A stretch of 64,000 nt of DNA. It comes from an uncultured Bacteroidaceae bacterium (GTDB taxonomy: Bacteria; Bacteroidota; Bacteroidia; Bacteroidales; Bacteroidaceae). Made by a program: the position numbers and the translations under genes. The notes under the pieces were generated by a model. It saw only the letters and a program-made list of their open reading frames with translations. It was not told the origin of the DNA and made no database searches. Shown here piece by piece: positions 52,007 through 60,304 of the stretch (the first letter of the stretch is position 1; the number at the start of each line of letters is the position of its first letter). The DNA lies in assembly GCA_905235285.1 (NCBI GenBank), contig CAJOLI010000001.1, positions 1 to 64,000 on the forward strand. Direction: 5' to 3'.

Positions 52007-54451
52007 ATGAATATAGAGAACAATAACCCTTTTTCATTCATCGCCGAATATGATGGCGACGAGCGTTCAGTCTACGAGACTCAGTTTGATAACATATTGC
52101 CCGTGATGCCACTTCGCGACTTAGTGCTGTTCCCGGGTGTAATACTGCCAATCTCTGTCGGTCGTGTAGGTTCTATGCGTATTTGCAAGCGCTCTTTTGA
52201 TGACGGTAGGCCTCTGCTGTGTGCAACCCAGCGTTCTCCAGAGGTGGAATCGCCTCAAGGTTCGGATCTTTACGATATAGGAGTGGTCGCCCGTGTAATC
52301 AGGATTTTTGAGATGCCCGATAACACAACGACAGCTATTGTTCAGGGGCTTTCCCCTGTGGAGATTGTGAACTTTAATTTGTCCGACGGCCTTCTAATGG
52401 CAACTGTTAAGCCTATACAAGAGAATTTCTCTGAGATGGAAGACAAGACGTACAAGTTGCTCTGTGACACACTGCTAAGTCAAATGCGCGAGTACATACA
52501 GTTGAACGACGACATTAGCGGGGACGCGTTACCTGCATTGAACAATGCTTCAACGTTGCCATTTTTTGTTAACTTCGTTTGTGCTAATATTCCTATTGAC
52601 GTAAAGGTTAAGATAAATCTTCTGAGGCAGAATAGTCCTATCGCCCGTGCTACGGATCTCTTGCGCGAGATATCCCGCGAGTTGCAGTTTGCTCATATTC
52701 GCCATGACATTCGCAAGAAGACGCAGGTAGACATCGACAAGCAGCAGCGTGACTATTTCCTTCAGCGCCAGCTTGAGAACATTCAGGAGGAGCTGGGGAC
52801 AACAGGACGCAACGATGTAGTCAAGCTACGTGCCAAAGCCTCTGACCTAAAGTGGGATGCTAGTGTCAGAGATACCTTTGCAGCTGAAGTTGAGAAACTT
52901 GAACGAATGAATCCTCAGAGCCCAGACTACCAAGTAGAGCTCACTTATTTAGAAACACTCGTCAAGATACCCTGGAACGTGCGTACTAAGCCAAACTACA
53001 ACCTTCACAAGGCTGAGACACTCTTGGAAAAGAACCACTATGGCATGCGGGATGTCAAGGAGCGCATCCTGGAGCACATCGCCGTTCGCTACCACAGTAA
53101 GGACAAGGCTCGTCCAACGATTCTTTGCCTTTATGGTCCTCCGGGTGTGGGAAAGACATCTTTGTGCCGCAGCATTGCAGATGCGATGAATCGCAAGTAT
53201 GTCCGTGCTTCCTTGGGAGGACTTCATGACGAGGCGGAAATCCGTGGGCACCGTCGGACGTACATAGGTGCTATGCCAGGCAGAATCGTGAAAAGCCTGA
53301 TTAAAGCTGGCTCTTGCAACCCCGTGTTCGTCCTTGATGAGATTGATAAGATCACGGAACACACTCATAACGGCGACCCTGCGAGTGCATTGTTAGAAGT
53401 ACTTGACCCTGAACAGAACAAAGCTTTCCACGACAACTTCCTTGAGGTTGACGTGGACCTGTCTGATGTTATGTTTATTGCTACAGCAAATACTATCTCG
53501 ACAATTCCAAAGCCGTTATTAGACCGTATGGAGCTGATAGAAGTGAACGGATATATCACAGAGGAGAAGGTGGAGATAGCGAAACGTCACTTGATTCCAC
53601 GGGTCAAAGCTGGTTGTGGCCTGGGCACAGATAAGAGCATCAAACTTGGCAAGTCTACTCTGGAATTTCTGATTGAGAACTACACTCGCGAGAGCGGTGT
53701 TCGTGGACTGGAGAAAGAGCTCGACCGTTTTTTCCGCAAGTCGGTTCTCAACTATGAGCGTTTCCACGAGTTCCCTGCCCAGAACGTGTCTGCTACGGAT
53801 ATAGAAAAGATTCTTGGCAAGCCCAAATATCAACGCGACACATATCAGGGCAACGGCTTTGCTGGAGTCGTGACAGGACTTGCCTGGACGAGCGTTGGAG
53901 GCGAGATCCTCTATATTGAGACCAGCCTGAGCAAGGGTAAGGGACAGCGACTGACGTTGACGGGTAACCTTGGCGATGTCATGAAGGAGAGCGCAATGCT
54001 TGCCATGGAGTTCATAAAAGCTCATTCAGAGGAAATAGGGGTAGACACTCGCATCTTTAACCACTACGATGTCCACATCCACGTACCCGAGGGTGCTGTC
54101 CCTAAGGACGGCCCGAGCGCTGGCATCACTATGGCGACATCGCTGGCATCTGCACTGACCCAGCGAAAAGTTCGTAAAGGCGTCGCCATGACAGGTGAGA
54201 TTACTCTTCGTGGCAAGGTGTTGCCCGTTGGCGGAATCAAGGAGAAAATTCTGGCGGCCAAGCGTGCAGGAATCTCAGATATCATTCTCTGTGAGGACAA
54301 CCGCAAGGACATAGAGGCAATTGACGACATATACATTAAGGGTCTGACGTTCCACTATGTGAACAACGTACTTGAGGTCCTAGACTTCTCGCTGTTGAAA
54401 GAACGCGTGGCGCATCCTATACACTTCGACTTCGATGAAGAGAAGAAGTGA
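52007..54451 (+). CDS. lon: ATP-dependent protease Lon
   Basis: An 814-residue protease that degrades damaged and regulatory proteins. The LON substrate-binding domain (about 30-230: LPVMPLRDLVLFPGVILPI) is followed by a helical region, the AAA+ module (Walker A GPPGVGKTSLC at about 375; VFVLDEIDKI) and the protease domain with the Ser-Lys dyad: Ser704 in KDGPSAGIT and Lys745 in GGIKEKILAA. The N-terminal 30 residues are polar. It is the first gene of a probable operon with tgt (30 bp) and an LptF/G permease (19 bp). Confidence 0.97.
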   Translation: MNIENNNPFSFIAEYDGDERSVYETQFDNILPVMPLRDLVLFPGVILPISVGRVGSMRICKRSFDDGRPLLCATQRSPEVESPQGSDLYDIGVVARVIRIFEMPDNTTTAIVQGLSPVEIVNFNLSDGLLMATVKPIQENFSEMEDKTYKLLCDTLLSQMREYIQLNDDISGDALPALNNASTLPFFVNFVCANIPIDVKVKINLLRQNSPIARATDLLREISRELQFAHIRHDIRKKTQVDIDKQQRDYFLQRQLENIQEELGTTGRNDVVKLRAKASDLKWDASVRDTFAAEVEKLERMNPQSPDYQVELTYLETLVKIPWNVRTKPNYNLHKAETLLEKNHYGMRDVKERILEHIAVRYHSKDKARPTILCLYGPPGVGKTSLCRSIADAMNRKYVRASLGGLHDEAEIRGHRRTYIGAMPGRIVKSLIKAGSCNPVFVLDEIDKITEHTHNGDPASALLEVLDPEQNKAFHDNFLEVDVDLSDVMFIATANTISTIPKPLLDRMELIEVNGYITEEKVEIAKRHLIPRVKAGCGLGTDKSIKLGKSTLEFLIENYTRESGVRGLEKELDRFFRKSVLNYERFHEFPAQNVSATDIEKILGKPKYQRDTYQGNGFAGVVTGLAWTSVGGEILYIETSLSKGKGQRLTLTGNLGDVMKESAMLAMEFIKAHSEEIGVDTRIFNHYDVHIHVPEGAVPKDGPSAGITMATSLASALTQRKVRKGVAMTGEITLRGKVLPVGGIKEKILAAKRAGISDIILCEDNRKDIEAIDDIYIKGLTFHYVNNVLEVLDFSLLKERVAHPIHFDFDEEKK

Positions 54452-54481
54452 TGAGACCTAAACATACTTTATGACATTGAG

Positions 54482-55612
54482 ATGACATATACATTAGAAC
54501 ATACAGACCCTCAAAGCTCTGCTCGTGCCGGAATCATCCATACAGCCCACGGCGATATCCAGACGCCGATATTCATGCCCGTTGGGACGGCAGCCTCTGT
54601 CAAGGGTGTTCAAATCCGTGAACTGACGGATGACATCAAGGCCCAGATTATCTTAGGCAACACCTACCATCTTTATCTTCGTCCCGGCACGGAGATACTG
54701 GAGCGTGCCGGAGGGCTGCATAAGTTCAACGGATTCGACAGGCCAATGCTCACGGATTCCGGTGGCTTTCAGGTATTTTCGCTCACAGGTATCCGAAAGT
54801 TACGTCAAGAGGGTTGTGAGTTTCGAAGCCACATAGATGGTTCTAAGCATTTTTTCTCTCCGGAACGTGTCATCGACATTGAGCGCTCGATAGGGGCAGA
54901 TATCATGATGGCGTTTGACGAATGCCCGCCGGGCACTGCACCTTACGACTACGCCAAGAAGAGCTTGGCACTGACTCACAACTGGCTGGATCGCTGTCTT
55001 AAGCGCTATCGTGAAACAGAGCCCCTCTACGGCTACCACCAAAGCCTCTTCCCTATAGTACAGGGCGTCACATATCGTGACTTGCGGCGTCAGAGTGCCG
55101 AGTTCGTGGCCTCGAAAGAAGCTGAAGGGAACGCCATCGGTGGCCTGGCTGTAGGCGAGCCAACCGAGGTTATGTATGAGATGATAGAACTCGTCAACAG
55201 CATCTTGCCAACAGACCGTCCTCGCTACCTCATGGGCGTCGGAACTCCCGTAAATATCCTTGAAGCCATCAGCCTTGGCGTCGATATGTTCGACTGCGTA
55301 ATGCCAACGCGCAACGGCCGCAATGCTATGCTCTTCACAAGCCATGGTATCATAAATATGCGTAATGCGAAATGGGCCGACGACTTCAGCCCCGTTGACC
55401 CTGACGGCACGAGTTACGTCGACCACGCTTATTCGCGCGCCTACCTCCACCACCTATTTAAATCGCAAGAGCTGCTGGCCATGGAGATAGGCTCAATCCA
55501 CAACCTCGCATTTTACCTTCACTTGGTCGGCGAGGCTCGCAGTCACATCATCGAAGGCGACTTCCGTCAGTGGAAAGAACGCATGATTCCTCGCCTCTCA
55601 CAACGGCTATAA
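54482..55612 (+). CDS. tgt: tRNA-guanine transglycosylase, lacking the usual zinc cysteines
   Basis: A 376-residue enzyme that exchanges guanine-34 for preQ1 in tRNAs with GUN anticodons. The general acid Asp92 lies in MLTDSGGFQVFSL and the nucleophile Asp271 in DMFDCVMPTRNGRNAM; GLAVGEP and the GVGTP motif are present. In characterised bacterial Tgt enzymes, three Cys and one His near the C-terminus bind structural zinc (CxCxxC..H). Here the same stretch reads DFSPVDPDGTSYVDHAYSRAYLHHLF without any Cys, so zinc is probably not bound there. Close relatives in Bacteroidales appear to share this from memory. It lies between lon and an LptF/G permease. Confidence 0.95.
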   Translation: MTYTLEHTDPQSSARAGIIHTAHGDIQTPIFMPVGTAASVKGVQIRELTDDIKAQIILGNTYHLYLRPGTEILERAGGLHKFNGFDRPMLTDSGGFQVFSLTGIRKLRQEGCEFRSHIDGSKHFFSPERVIDIERSIGADIMMAFDECPPGTAPYDYAKKSLALTHNWLDRCLKRYRETEPLYGYHQSLFPIVQGVTYRDLRRQSAEFVASKEAEGNAIGGLAVGEPTEVMYEMIELVNSILPTDRPRYLMGVGTPVNILEAISLGVDMFDCVMPTRNGRNAMLFTSHGIINMRNAKWADDFSPVDPDGTSYVDHAYSRAYLHHLFKSQELLAMEIGSIHNLAFYLHLVGEARSHIIEGDFRQWKERMIPRLSQRL

Positions 55613-55631
55613 GTCCTGACGAGACTATTCT

Positions 55632-56753
55632 ATGAAACATTTTCTACGGAACATACGATTGGCTCTCTTTTCGAGACTTGACAGATACATCATCGTCAAG
55701 TTTCTCGGCACGTATTTCTTCTCCATTATTCTTATTATATCTATAGCAGTTGTCTTTGACTTCGCTGAGCATTCGGGGCGTTTGACGATGAATCATGCGC
55801 CTACTATGGCCTTGATAAAGTACTATTTTAACTTCGTGCCTTTTTACTCGAACCTGTTTTCGGCCTTGTTTGTCTTTATTGCCGTGATATTCTTCACCAG
55901 TAAGCTAGCTGAGAATTCCGAGATAATTGCCATGATGAGCACAGGCATGAGCATACGTCGACTGTGGCGTCCTTACATGGTAGCATCAATGTTTATTGCG
56001 GTCTTAAGCCTTGTTCTCGGCACCGAAGTTATCCCGCGCGGCTCCGTGAAACGCGTAGAGTTTGAAATGAAATACAAGAGTAAGAAACGCGTAGAGGTTT
56101 CTGAACACATACAACTTCAGGTCGACACAGGTGTCATCGCTTACATCGACTTTTTTGATCTTCGCAGCAAGAGCGGATACCGTTTCTCTCTCGATAAATT
56201 CCAGAACAAGAGTCTTGTCAGCCACCTCACAGCTCAGCGCATTCAGTATGATTCCCTTGCAGACGAACGATTCCACTGGAGACTCTTCGACGTGAAGATA
56301 CGAACCTTGAGCGGCTTGCGCGAACACATTACGACACACCACTTCCTCGACAGCGTCATAATCATGGAACCGAAGGACTTTTTCGTTGTTAAGAACCAGC
56401 AACAGACTTTCACCAACAGAGAACTGCTCGACTATATCGACCGACAACGCTTGCGCGGAGCCGGCAATGTGACTGTGTTCGAGGTTGAATACCACAAACG
56501 ATTCGCAGACTCCTTCGCTGCATTCATTCTTTCTACGATAGGCCTCTGCCTGTCATTCAGGAAGCGGAAAGGGGGTATGGGCGCCTCCCTGGGCTTAGGT
56601 CTCGCACTCTCTGCCACTTACATCCTCTTGCAAACCGTCAGTTCTACATTTGCCATTAACAGCAATTGGCCTCCGATGCTTGCTGCATGGCTGCCAAATA
56701 TAATATTTACCCTCGTTGCCATCTACCTATTCCGCAATGCACAAAAGGCCTAA
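55632..56753 (+). CDS. LptF/LptG family permease (YjgP/YjgQ)
   Basis: A 373-residue inner-membrane protein with three N-terminal helices (about 25-50, 65-90, 105-125), a periplasmic beta-jellyroll domain (about 140-280) and three C-terminal helices (about 295-370). LDRYIIVKFLGTYFFS near the N-terminus, SELMALMSTGMS-like (NSEIIAMMSTGMSIRR) and the C-terminal FRKRKGGMGASLGLG region are characteristic. It is a transmembrane subunit of the lipopolysaccharide exporter LptB2FG; one of two such genes expected in the genome. It follows tgt by 19 bp. Confidence 0.92.
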   Translation: MKHFLRNIRLALFSRLDRYIIVKFLGTYFFSIILIISIAVVFDFAEHSGRLTMNHAPTMALIKYYFNFVPFYSNLFSALFVFIAVIFFTSKLAENSEIIAMMSTGMSIRRLWRPYMVASMFIAVLSLVLGTEVIPRGSVKRVEFEMKYKSKKRVEVSEHIQLQVDTGVIAYIDFFDLRSKSGYRFSLDKFQNKSLVSHLTAQRIQYDSLADERFHWRLFDVKIRTLSGLREHITTHHFLDSVIIMEPKDFFVVKNQQQTFTNRELLDYIDRQRLRGAGNVTVFEVEYHKRFADSFAAFILSTIGLCLSFRKRKGGMGASLGLGLALSATYILLQTVSSTFAINSNWPPMLAAWLPNIIFTLVAIYLFRNAQKA

Positions 56754-56789
56754 AAACAAGCTGGTATCGAATACTCACACTTATTTATT

Positions 56790-58178
56790 ATGCAATTTGA
56801 AGAATTAGACCTTAACTACGACATACTCGATGCGCTCGACGATATGCGTTTTACCGAGTGCACCCCCATTCAGGAACAAGCCATTCCCCCACTGCTCGAT
56901 GGACGAGACCTCATTGGCGTGGCACAGACTGGGACGGGCAAGACAGCAGCTTATCTGCTGCCCGTACTCTCTCAACTGCGAGACCACGATTATCCCAGCG
57001 ATGCCATCAACTGCGTCATCATGGCACCTACACGAGAGCTGGCTCAGCAAATCGACCAGGCCATGGAAGGTTTCTCATACTATCTCGATGGAATCTCCAG
57101 TGTCAGCGTCTATGGAGGTAACGACGGCATACGATATGAGCAAGAAAAGCGTGCTCTGTCCTTAGGGGCTGACGTTGTAATCGCGACCCCTGGACGACTC
57201 ATCAGCCATCTCTCTTTGGGCAATGTCGACCTCTCAAAGGTCAGCTTCTTCATCCTTGACGAAGCCGACCGTATGCTCGACATGGGTTTCTATGACGACA
57301 TCATTCAAATCGTAAAACACCTTCCTACTCGCCGTCAGACGATAATGTTCTCGGCCACTATGCCAGACAATATAGTAACGCTTGCTAAAACGATTCTCAA
57401 CAATCCCGTAGAAGTGAAAATTGCGCTCAACAAGCCCGCCGAAGGCGTTGTACAGAGCGCTTTCATTTGCTACGAACCTCAAAAAATCAAAGTCATTGAG
57501 TACCTCTTCAGGCAGCAGAAACCTGAACGGGTGATTATCTTCGTAGGTAAAAAAGTGCATACCAAGGACGTTGCCATAACGCTCAAGCGCAAAGGCTTCA
57601 ACGCCGAAGCGATGCACTCCGATCTAATACAGCAGCAGCGCGACGATGTCATGTACAGATTCAAGAGCGGGCAGATAGATATTCTCGTCGCTACTGACAT
57701 CGTGGCACGAGGCATTGACATCGATGATATCCAGATGGTCATTAACTACGACGTACCTCACGACGAGGAAGACTACGTCCACCGTATCGGTCGTACAGCA
57801 CGTGCAGGGAAGGGGGGGAAGGCCATTACTCTTGTCTCGGAGAAAGACCAACCGCTCTTCCGGCAAATCGAACGGTTCCTTGAAAAAGAAGTCCCAAAGG
57901 AGCCTGTTCCCGAGGAACTTGGTGACGCACCGGCCTACACTGGACGAGCTGGGAAGCCTGGCAATCACGGCCGAAGGCGAGGGCCACATCGGGGAGGTAA
58001 GCGTGGAGGCAAGAAACAATCCAGAGATACAAATTCAAGCCACAACAGCCACGCCGAAGAAGACAGAAGCCAGATGACGAATAAAGGCTCTACTGCACGA
58101 CGTCACAAACGTGGACAAGGCGGGAAAGGCAAAAGGAATAACAACCCTAACAACACACAAGAAAACACAAAGCAATGA
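56790..58178 (+). CDS. DEAD-box RNA helicase
   Basis: A 462-residue ATP-dependent RNA helicase. Motifs: Q-motif FTECTPIQEQAIPP (residues about 17-30), I AQTGTGKT, Ia APTRELAQQ, Ib TPGRL, II DEAD (LDEADRMLDMG), III SAT, IV VIIFVGKK, V ATDIVARGIDID and VI HRIGRTARAG. The C-terminal 90 residues are a basic Gly/Arg/Lys/Asn-rich tail that likely binds RNA, as in RhlE/CsdA-type cold-shock or ribosome-assembly helicases. Its stop codon overlaps the start of the next gene by four bases. Confidence 0.94.
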   Translation: MQFEELDLNYDILDALDDMRFTECTPIQEQAIPPLLDGRDLIGVAQTGTGKTAAYLLPVLSQLRDHDYPSDAINCVIMAPTRELAQQIDQAMEGFSYYLDGISSVSVYGGNDGIRYEQEKRALSLGADVVIATPGRLISHLSLGNVDLSKVSFFILDEADRMLDMGFYDDIIQIVKHLPTRRQTIMFSATMPDNIVTLAKTILNNPVEVKIALNKPAEGVVQSAFICYEPQKIKVIEYLFRQQKPERVIIFVGKKVHTKDVAITLKRKGFNAEAMHSDLIQQQRDDVMYRFKSGQIDILVATDIVARGIDIDDIQMVINYDVPHDEEDYVHRIGRTARAGKGGKAITLVSEKDQPLFRQIERFLEKEVPKEPVPEELGDAPAYTGRAGKPGNHGRRRGPHRGGKRGGKKQSRDTNSSHNSHAEEDRSQMTNKGSTARRHKRGQGGKGKRNNNPNNTQENTKQ

Positions 58179-59803
58179 AGAGAACTATTATTATCCTTGC
58201 AGCTCTCATGGCTATTAAAGCCTATGCATGCACAAACCTCATCGTCGGAAAAGGAGCTTCGGCTGACGGTTCCGTCATGATAACCTATTCTGCCGACGAC
58301 TATGGTTCATACGGCTATCTACATTTCTATCCTGCAGCACATCATGCTAAAGGGGAGATGAGAGCTCTTTATGACTATGAAACAAATAATTACCTTGGAG
58401 AAATACCCGAAGCAGAATACACATACAACGTCATCGGCCAGATTAATGAGCATCAGCTCGCCATTATGGAAACGACCTTCGGCGGACGCGAAGAGCTCGT
58501 AGACACAACCGGACTCCTTGACTACGGTTCACTCATGTACTTGACACTTCAGCGGGCCCGTACGGCACGTGAAGCTATCGACGTGTGGACAACGCTCGTA
58601 GACACCTATGGCTATGCTTCGGAGGGCGAGAGTATAACCTTAGCAGACCCCAATGAGGTCTGGGTGCTCGAGATTATTGGAAAAGGACCTGGACGTAAGG
58701 GCGCCGTATGGGTCGCACGACGTCTGCCGGACGATTGCATCACGGGACATGCCAATCAGGCTCGCATCACGACCTTCCCGCTCAAAGATAAGAAAACTTG
58801 CCTCTATTCAAAAGATGTAATCTCTTTCGCACGTGAGAAAGGTTTCTTTACAGGAAAAGACAAAGACTTCTCATTCCGCGATGCTTATGCTCCAAACGAT
58901 TTCGGAGCCCGACGCATCTGCGAAGCACGCGTATGGAGCTTCTTTAACCGTTGCGCCAGCGGTATGGAGAAATATATCTCATATATCCAGGGTATAGAAG
59001 AAGTCACAGAGGAGATGCCATGGTGTATTCGTCCAGACAAGCCTGTGACCCTGAACCAAGTCAAACAGGCCATGCGCGACCATTTTGAAGGAACTCCACT
59101 TGACATGACTTCGGACATTGGTGCAGGGCCTTGGGAAGCGCCTTACCGCCCCACCCCGCTCTACTTTGAAGTCGACGGCAAACGCTATTTCAACGAGCGT
59201 CCAATCTCCACTCAACAGACGGCTGTGACCTATCTTGCTCAGCTACGTTCTTGGTTGCCTGACCACATCGGAGGAGTCCTTTGGGTCGGTTTTGATGATG
59301 CCAACATGGTAGCATACACACCCGTCTACTGCTGCGCCACTATGTGCCCCGAGCCGTATGCCGAAAAAACAGCTGACCCTTTCACCTTTTCTCTCAAGAG
59401 CGCCTATTGGATGGCAAATGCACTCTCCAACTTTGTTTACCCACGCTATAGTCAACTCTTCCCTGAACTGCAGGCCGTAAGAGACAAACTCGACAGCGAG
59501 TTTGAGTCTCTGCAGACGAAGGTAGATAATGAAGCCAAGAACATGCAACGCGAGCAAGCAATTCAACATCTTACAGCCTACACTACACGCTCAGCAAGCC
59601 TCATGATGGACCGCTGGCGTCAGCTCTTCGAGCGTCTCATCGTGAAATACAACGATATGGCTATCAAGCCTGAGGCTGATGGAAAGTATAAGAAAACTGC
59701 TGGTGGCGAACACGTACCTCTCATCCGCACCGGCTACCCTAACCGCTATAGGAAAGCTATCGTCGATGCGACAGGCGACCGCTACCTCGCCCCAGCCAAA
59801 TAA
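58175..59803 (+). CDS. C69 family dipeptidase (Ntn hydrolase), exported
   Basis: A 542-residue peptidase of the PepD/U34 group. The first 18 residues form a signal peptide (IIILAALMAIKAYA); cleavage would leave Cys19 in CTNLIVGKGASADGSV at the new N-terminus. This Cys is the expected Ntn nucleophile, so signal removal would also activate the enzyme. Later family segments are VIGQINEHQLAIMETTFGGR, ANQARITTFP and a C-terminal helical domain. It releases dipeptides or cleaves dipeptides in the periplasm or outside the cell. The ATG overlaps the helicase stop (ATGA). Confidence 0.92.
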   Translation: MKRTIIILAALMAIKAYACTNLIVGKGASADGSVMITYSADDYGSYGYLHFYPAAHHAKGEMRALYDYETNNYLGEIPEAEYTYNVIGQINEHQLAIMETTFGGREELVDTTGLLDYGSLMYLTLQRARTAREAIDVWTTLVDTYGYASEGESITLADPNEVWVLEIIGKGPGRKGAVWVARRLPDDCITGHANQARITTFPLKDKKTCLYSKDVISFAREKGFFTGKDKDFSFRDAYAPNDFGARRICEARVWSFFNRCASGMEKYISYIQGIEEVTEEMPWCIRPDKPVTLNQVKQAMRDHFEGTPLDMTSDIGAGPWEAPYRPTPLYFEVDGKRYFNERPISTQQTAVTYLAQLRSWLPDHIGGVLWVGFDDANMVAYTPVYCCATMCPEPYAEKTADPFTFSLKSAYWMANALSNFVYPRYSQLFPELQAVRDKLDSEFESLQTKVDNEAKNMQREQAIQHLTAYTTRSASLMMDRWRQLFERLIVKYNDMAIKPEADGKYKKTAGGEHVPLIRTGYPNRYRKAIVDATGDRYLAPAK

Positions 59804-59806
59804 TTA

Positions 59807-60304
59807 ATGGAACAGTCATTCACATACCCTACAACGCTCGGCAAGGATGAGCTATATAAAGCCTTCCTTGCCGACTATACCCTTTATATTGAAGGCGAGA
59901 CTGATCTCATAAGCACATTCGCCAATACCTCGGCGGCCCTGCGCGAAGCCTTCGGTTTCTTTTGGGTGGGTTTCTATATCGTACACGACAACGAATGGCT
60001 ACACCTCGGACCATTCCAAGGCACTGCAGCATGCACGCGCATTCGCCGAGGTCGCGGAGTCTGTGGCACCGCCTGGGATAACGACCATACGCTAGTAGTC
60101 TCAGACGTCGAACTATTCCCCGGACACATCGCATGCAGCTCGGCTTCACGGTCGGAAGTCGTCATACCTGTTCACGACAAACAAACAGGTGCCATCATTG
60201 CCGTTCTCGACATCGATAGCACCAGTCTTAATGCTTTCCCAGACGAACTCGTTGAGATGCTTGAAGCCGTCGTTCAAGCTCTACAGAGTCTCACATTCTG
60301 CTAA
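59807..60304 (+). CDS. msrC: Free methionine-(R)-sulfoxide reductase (GAF domain)
   Basis: A 165-residue single GAF-domain enzyme that reduces free L-methionine-(R)-sulfoxide with thioredoxin. The three Cys expected from E. coli fRMsr (84, 94, 118) are present as Cys76, Cys86 and Cys110, in AACTRIRRGRGVCGTAW and GHIACSSASRSE. FFWVGFYIVHDNEW and IPVHDKQTGAIIAVLDIDS are typical. It starts 3 bp after the dipeptidase gene. Its last 24 bp overlap the 3' end of nadE on the opposite strand. Confidence 0.95.
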   Translation: MEQSFTYPTTLGKDELYKAFLADYTLYIEGETDLISTFANTSAALREAFGFFWVGFYIVHDNEWLHLGPFQGTAACTRIRRGRGVCGTAWDNDHTLVVSDVELFPGHIACSSASRSEVVIPVHDKQTGAIIAVLDIDSTSLNAFPDELVEMLEAVVQALQSLTFC

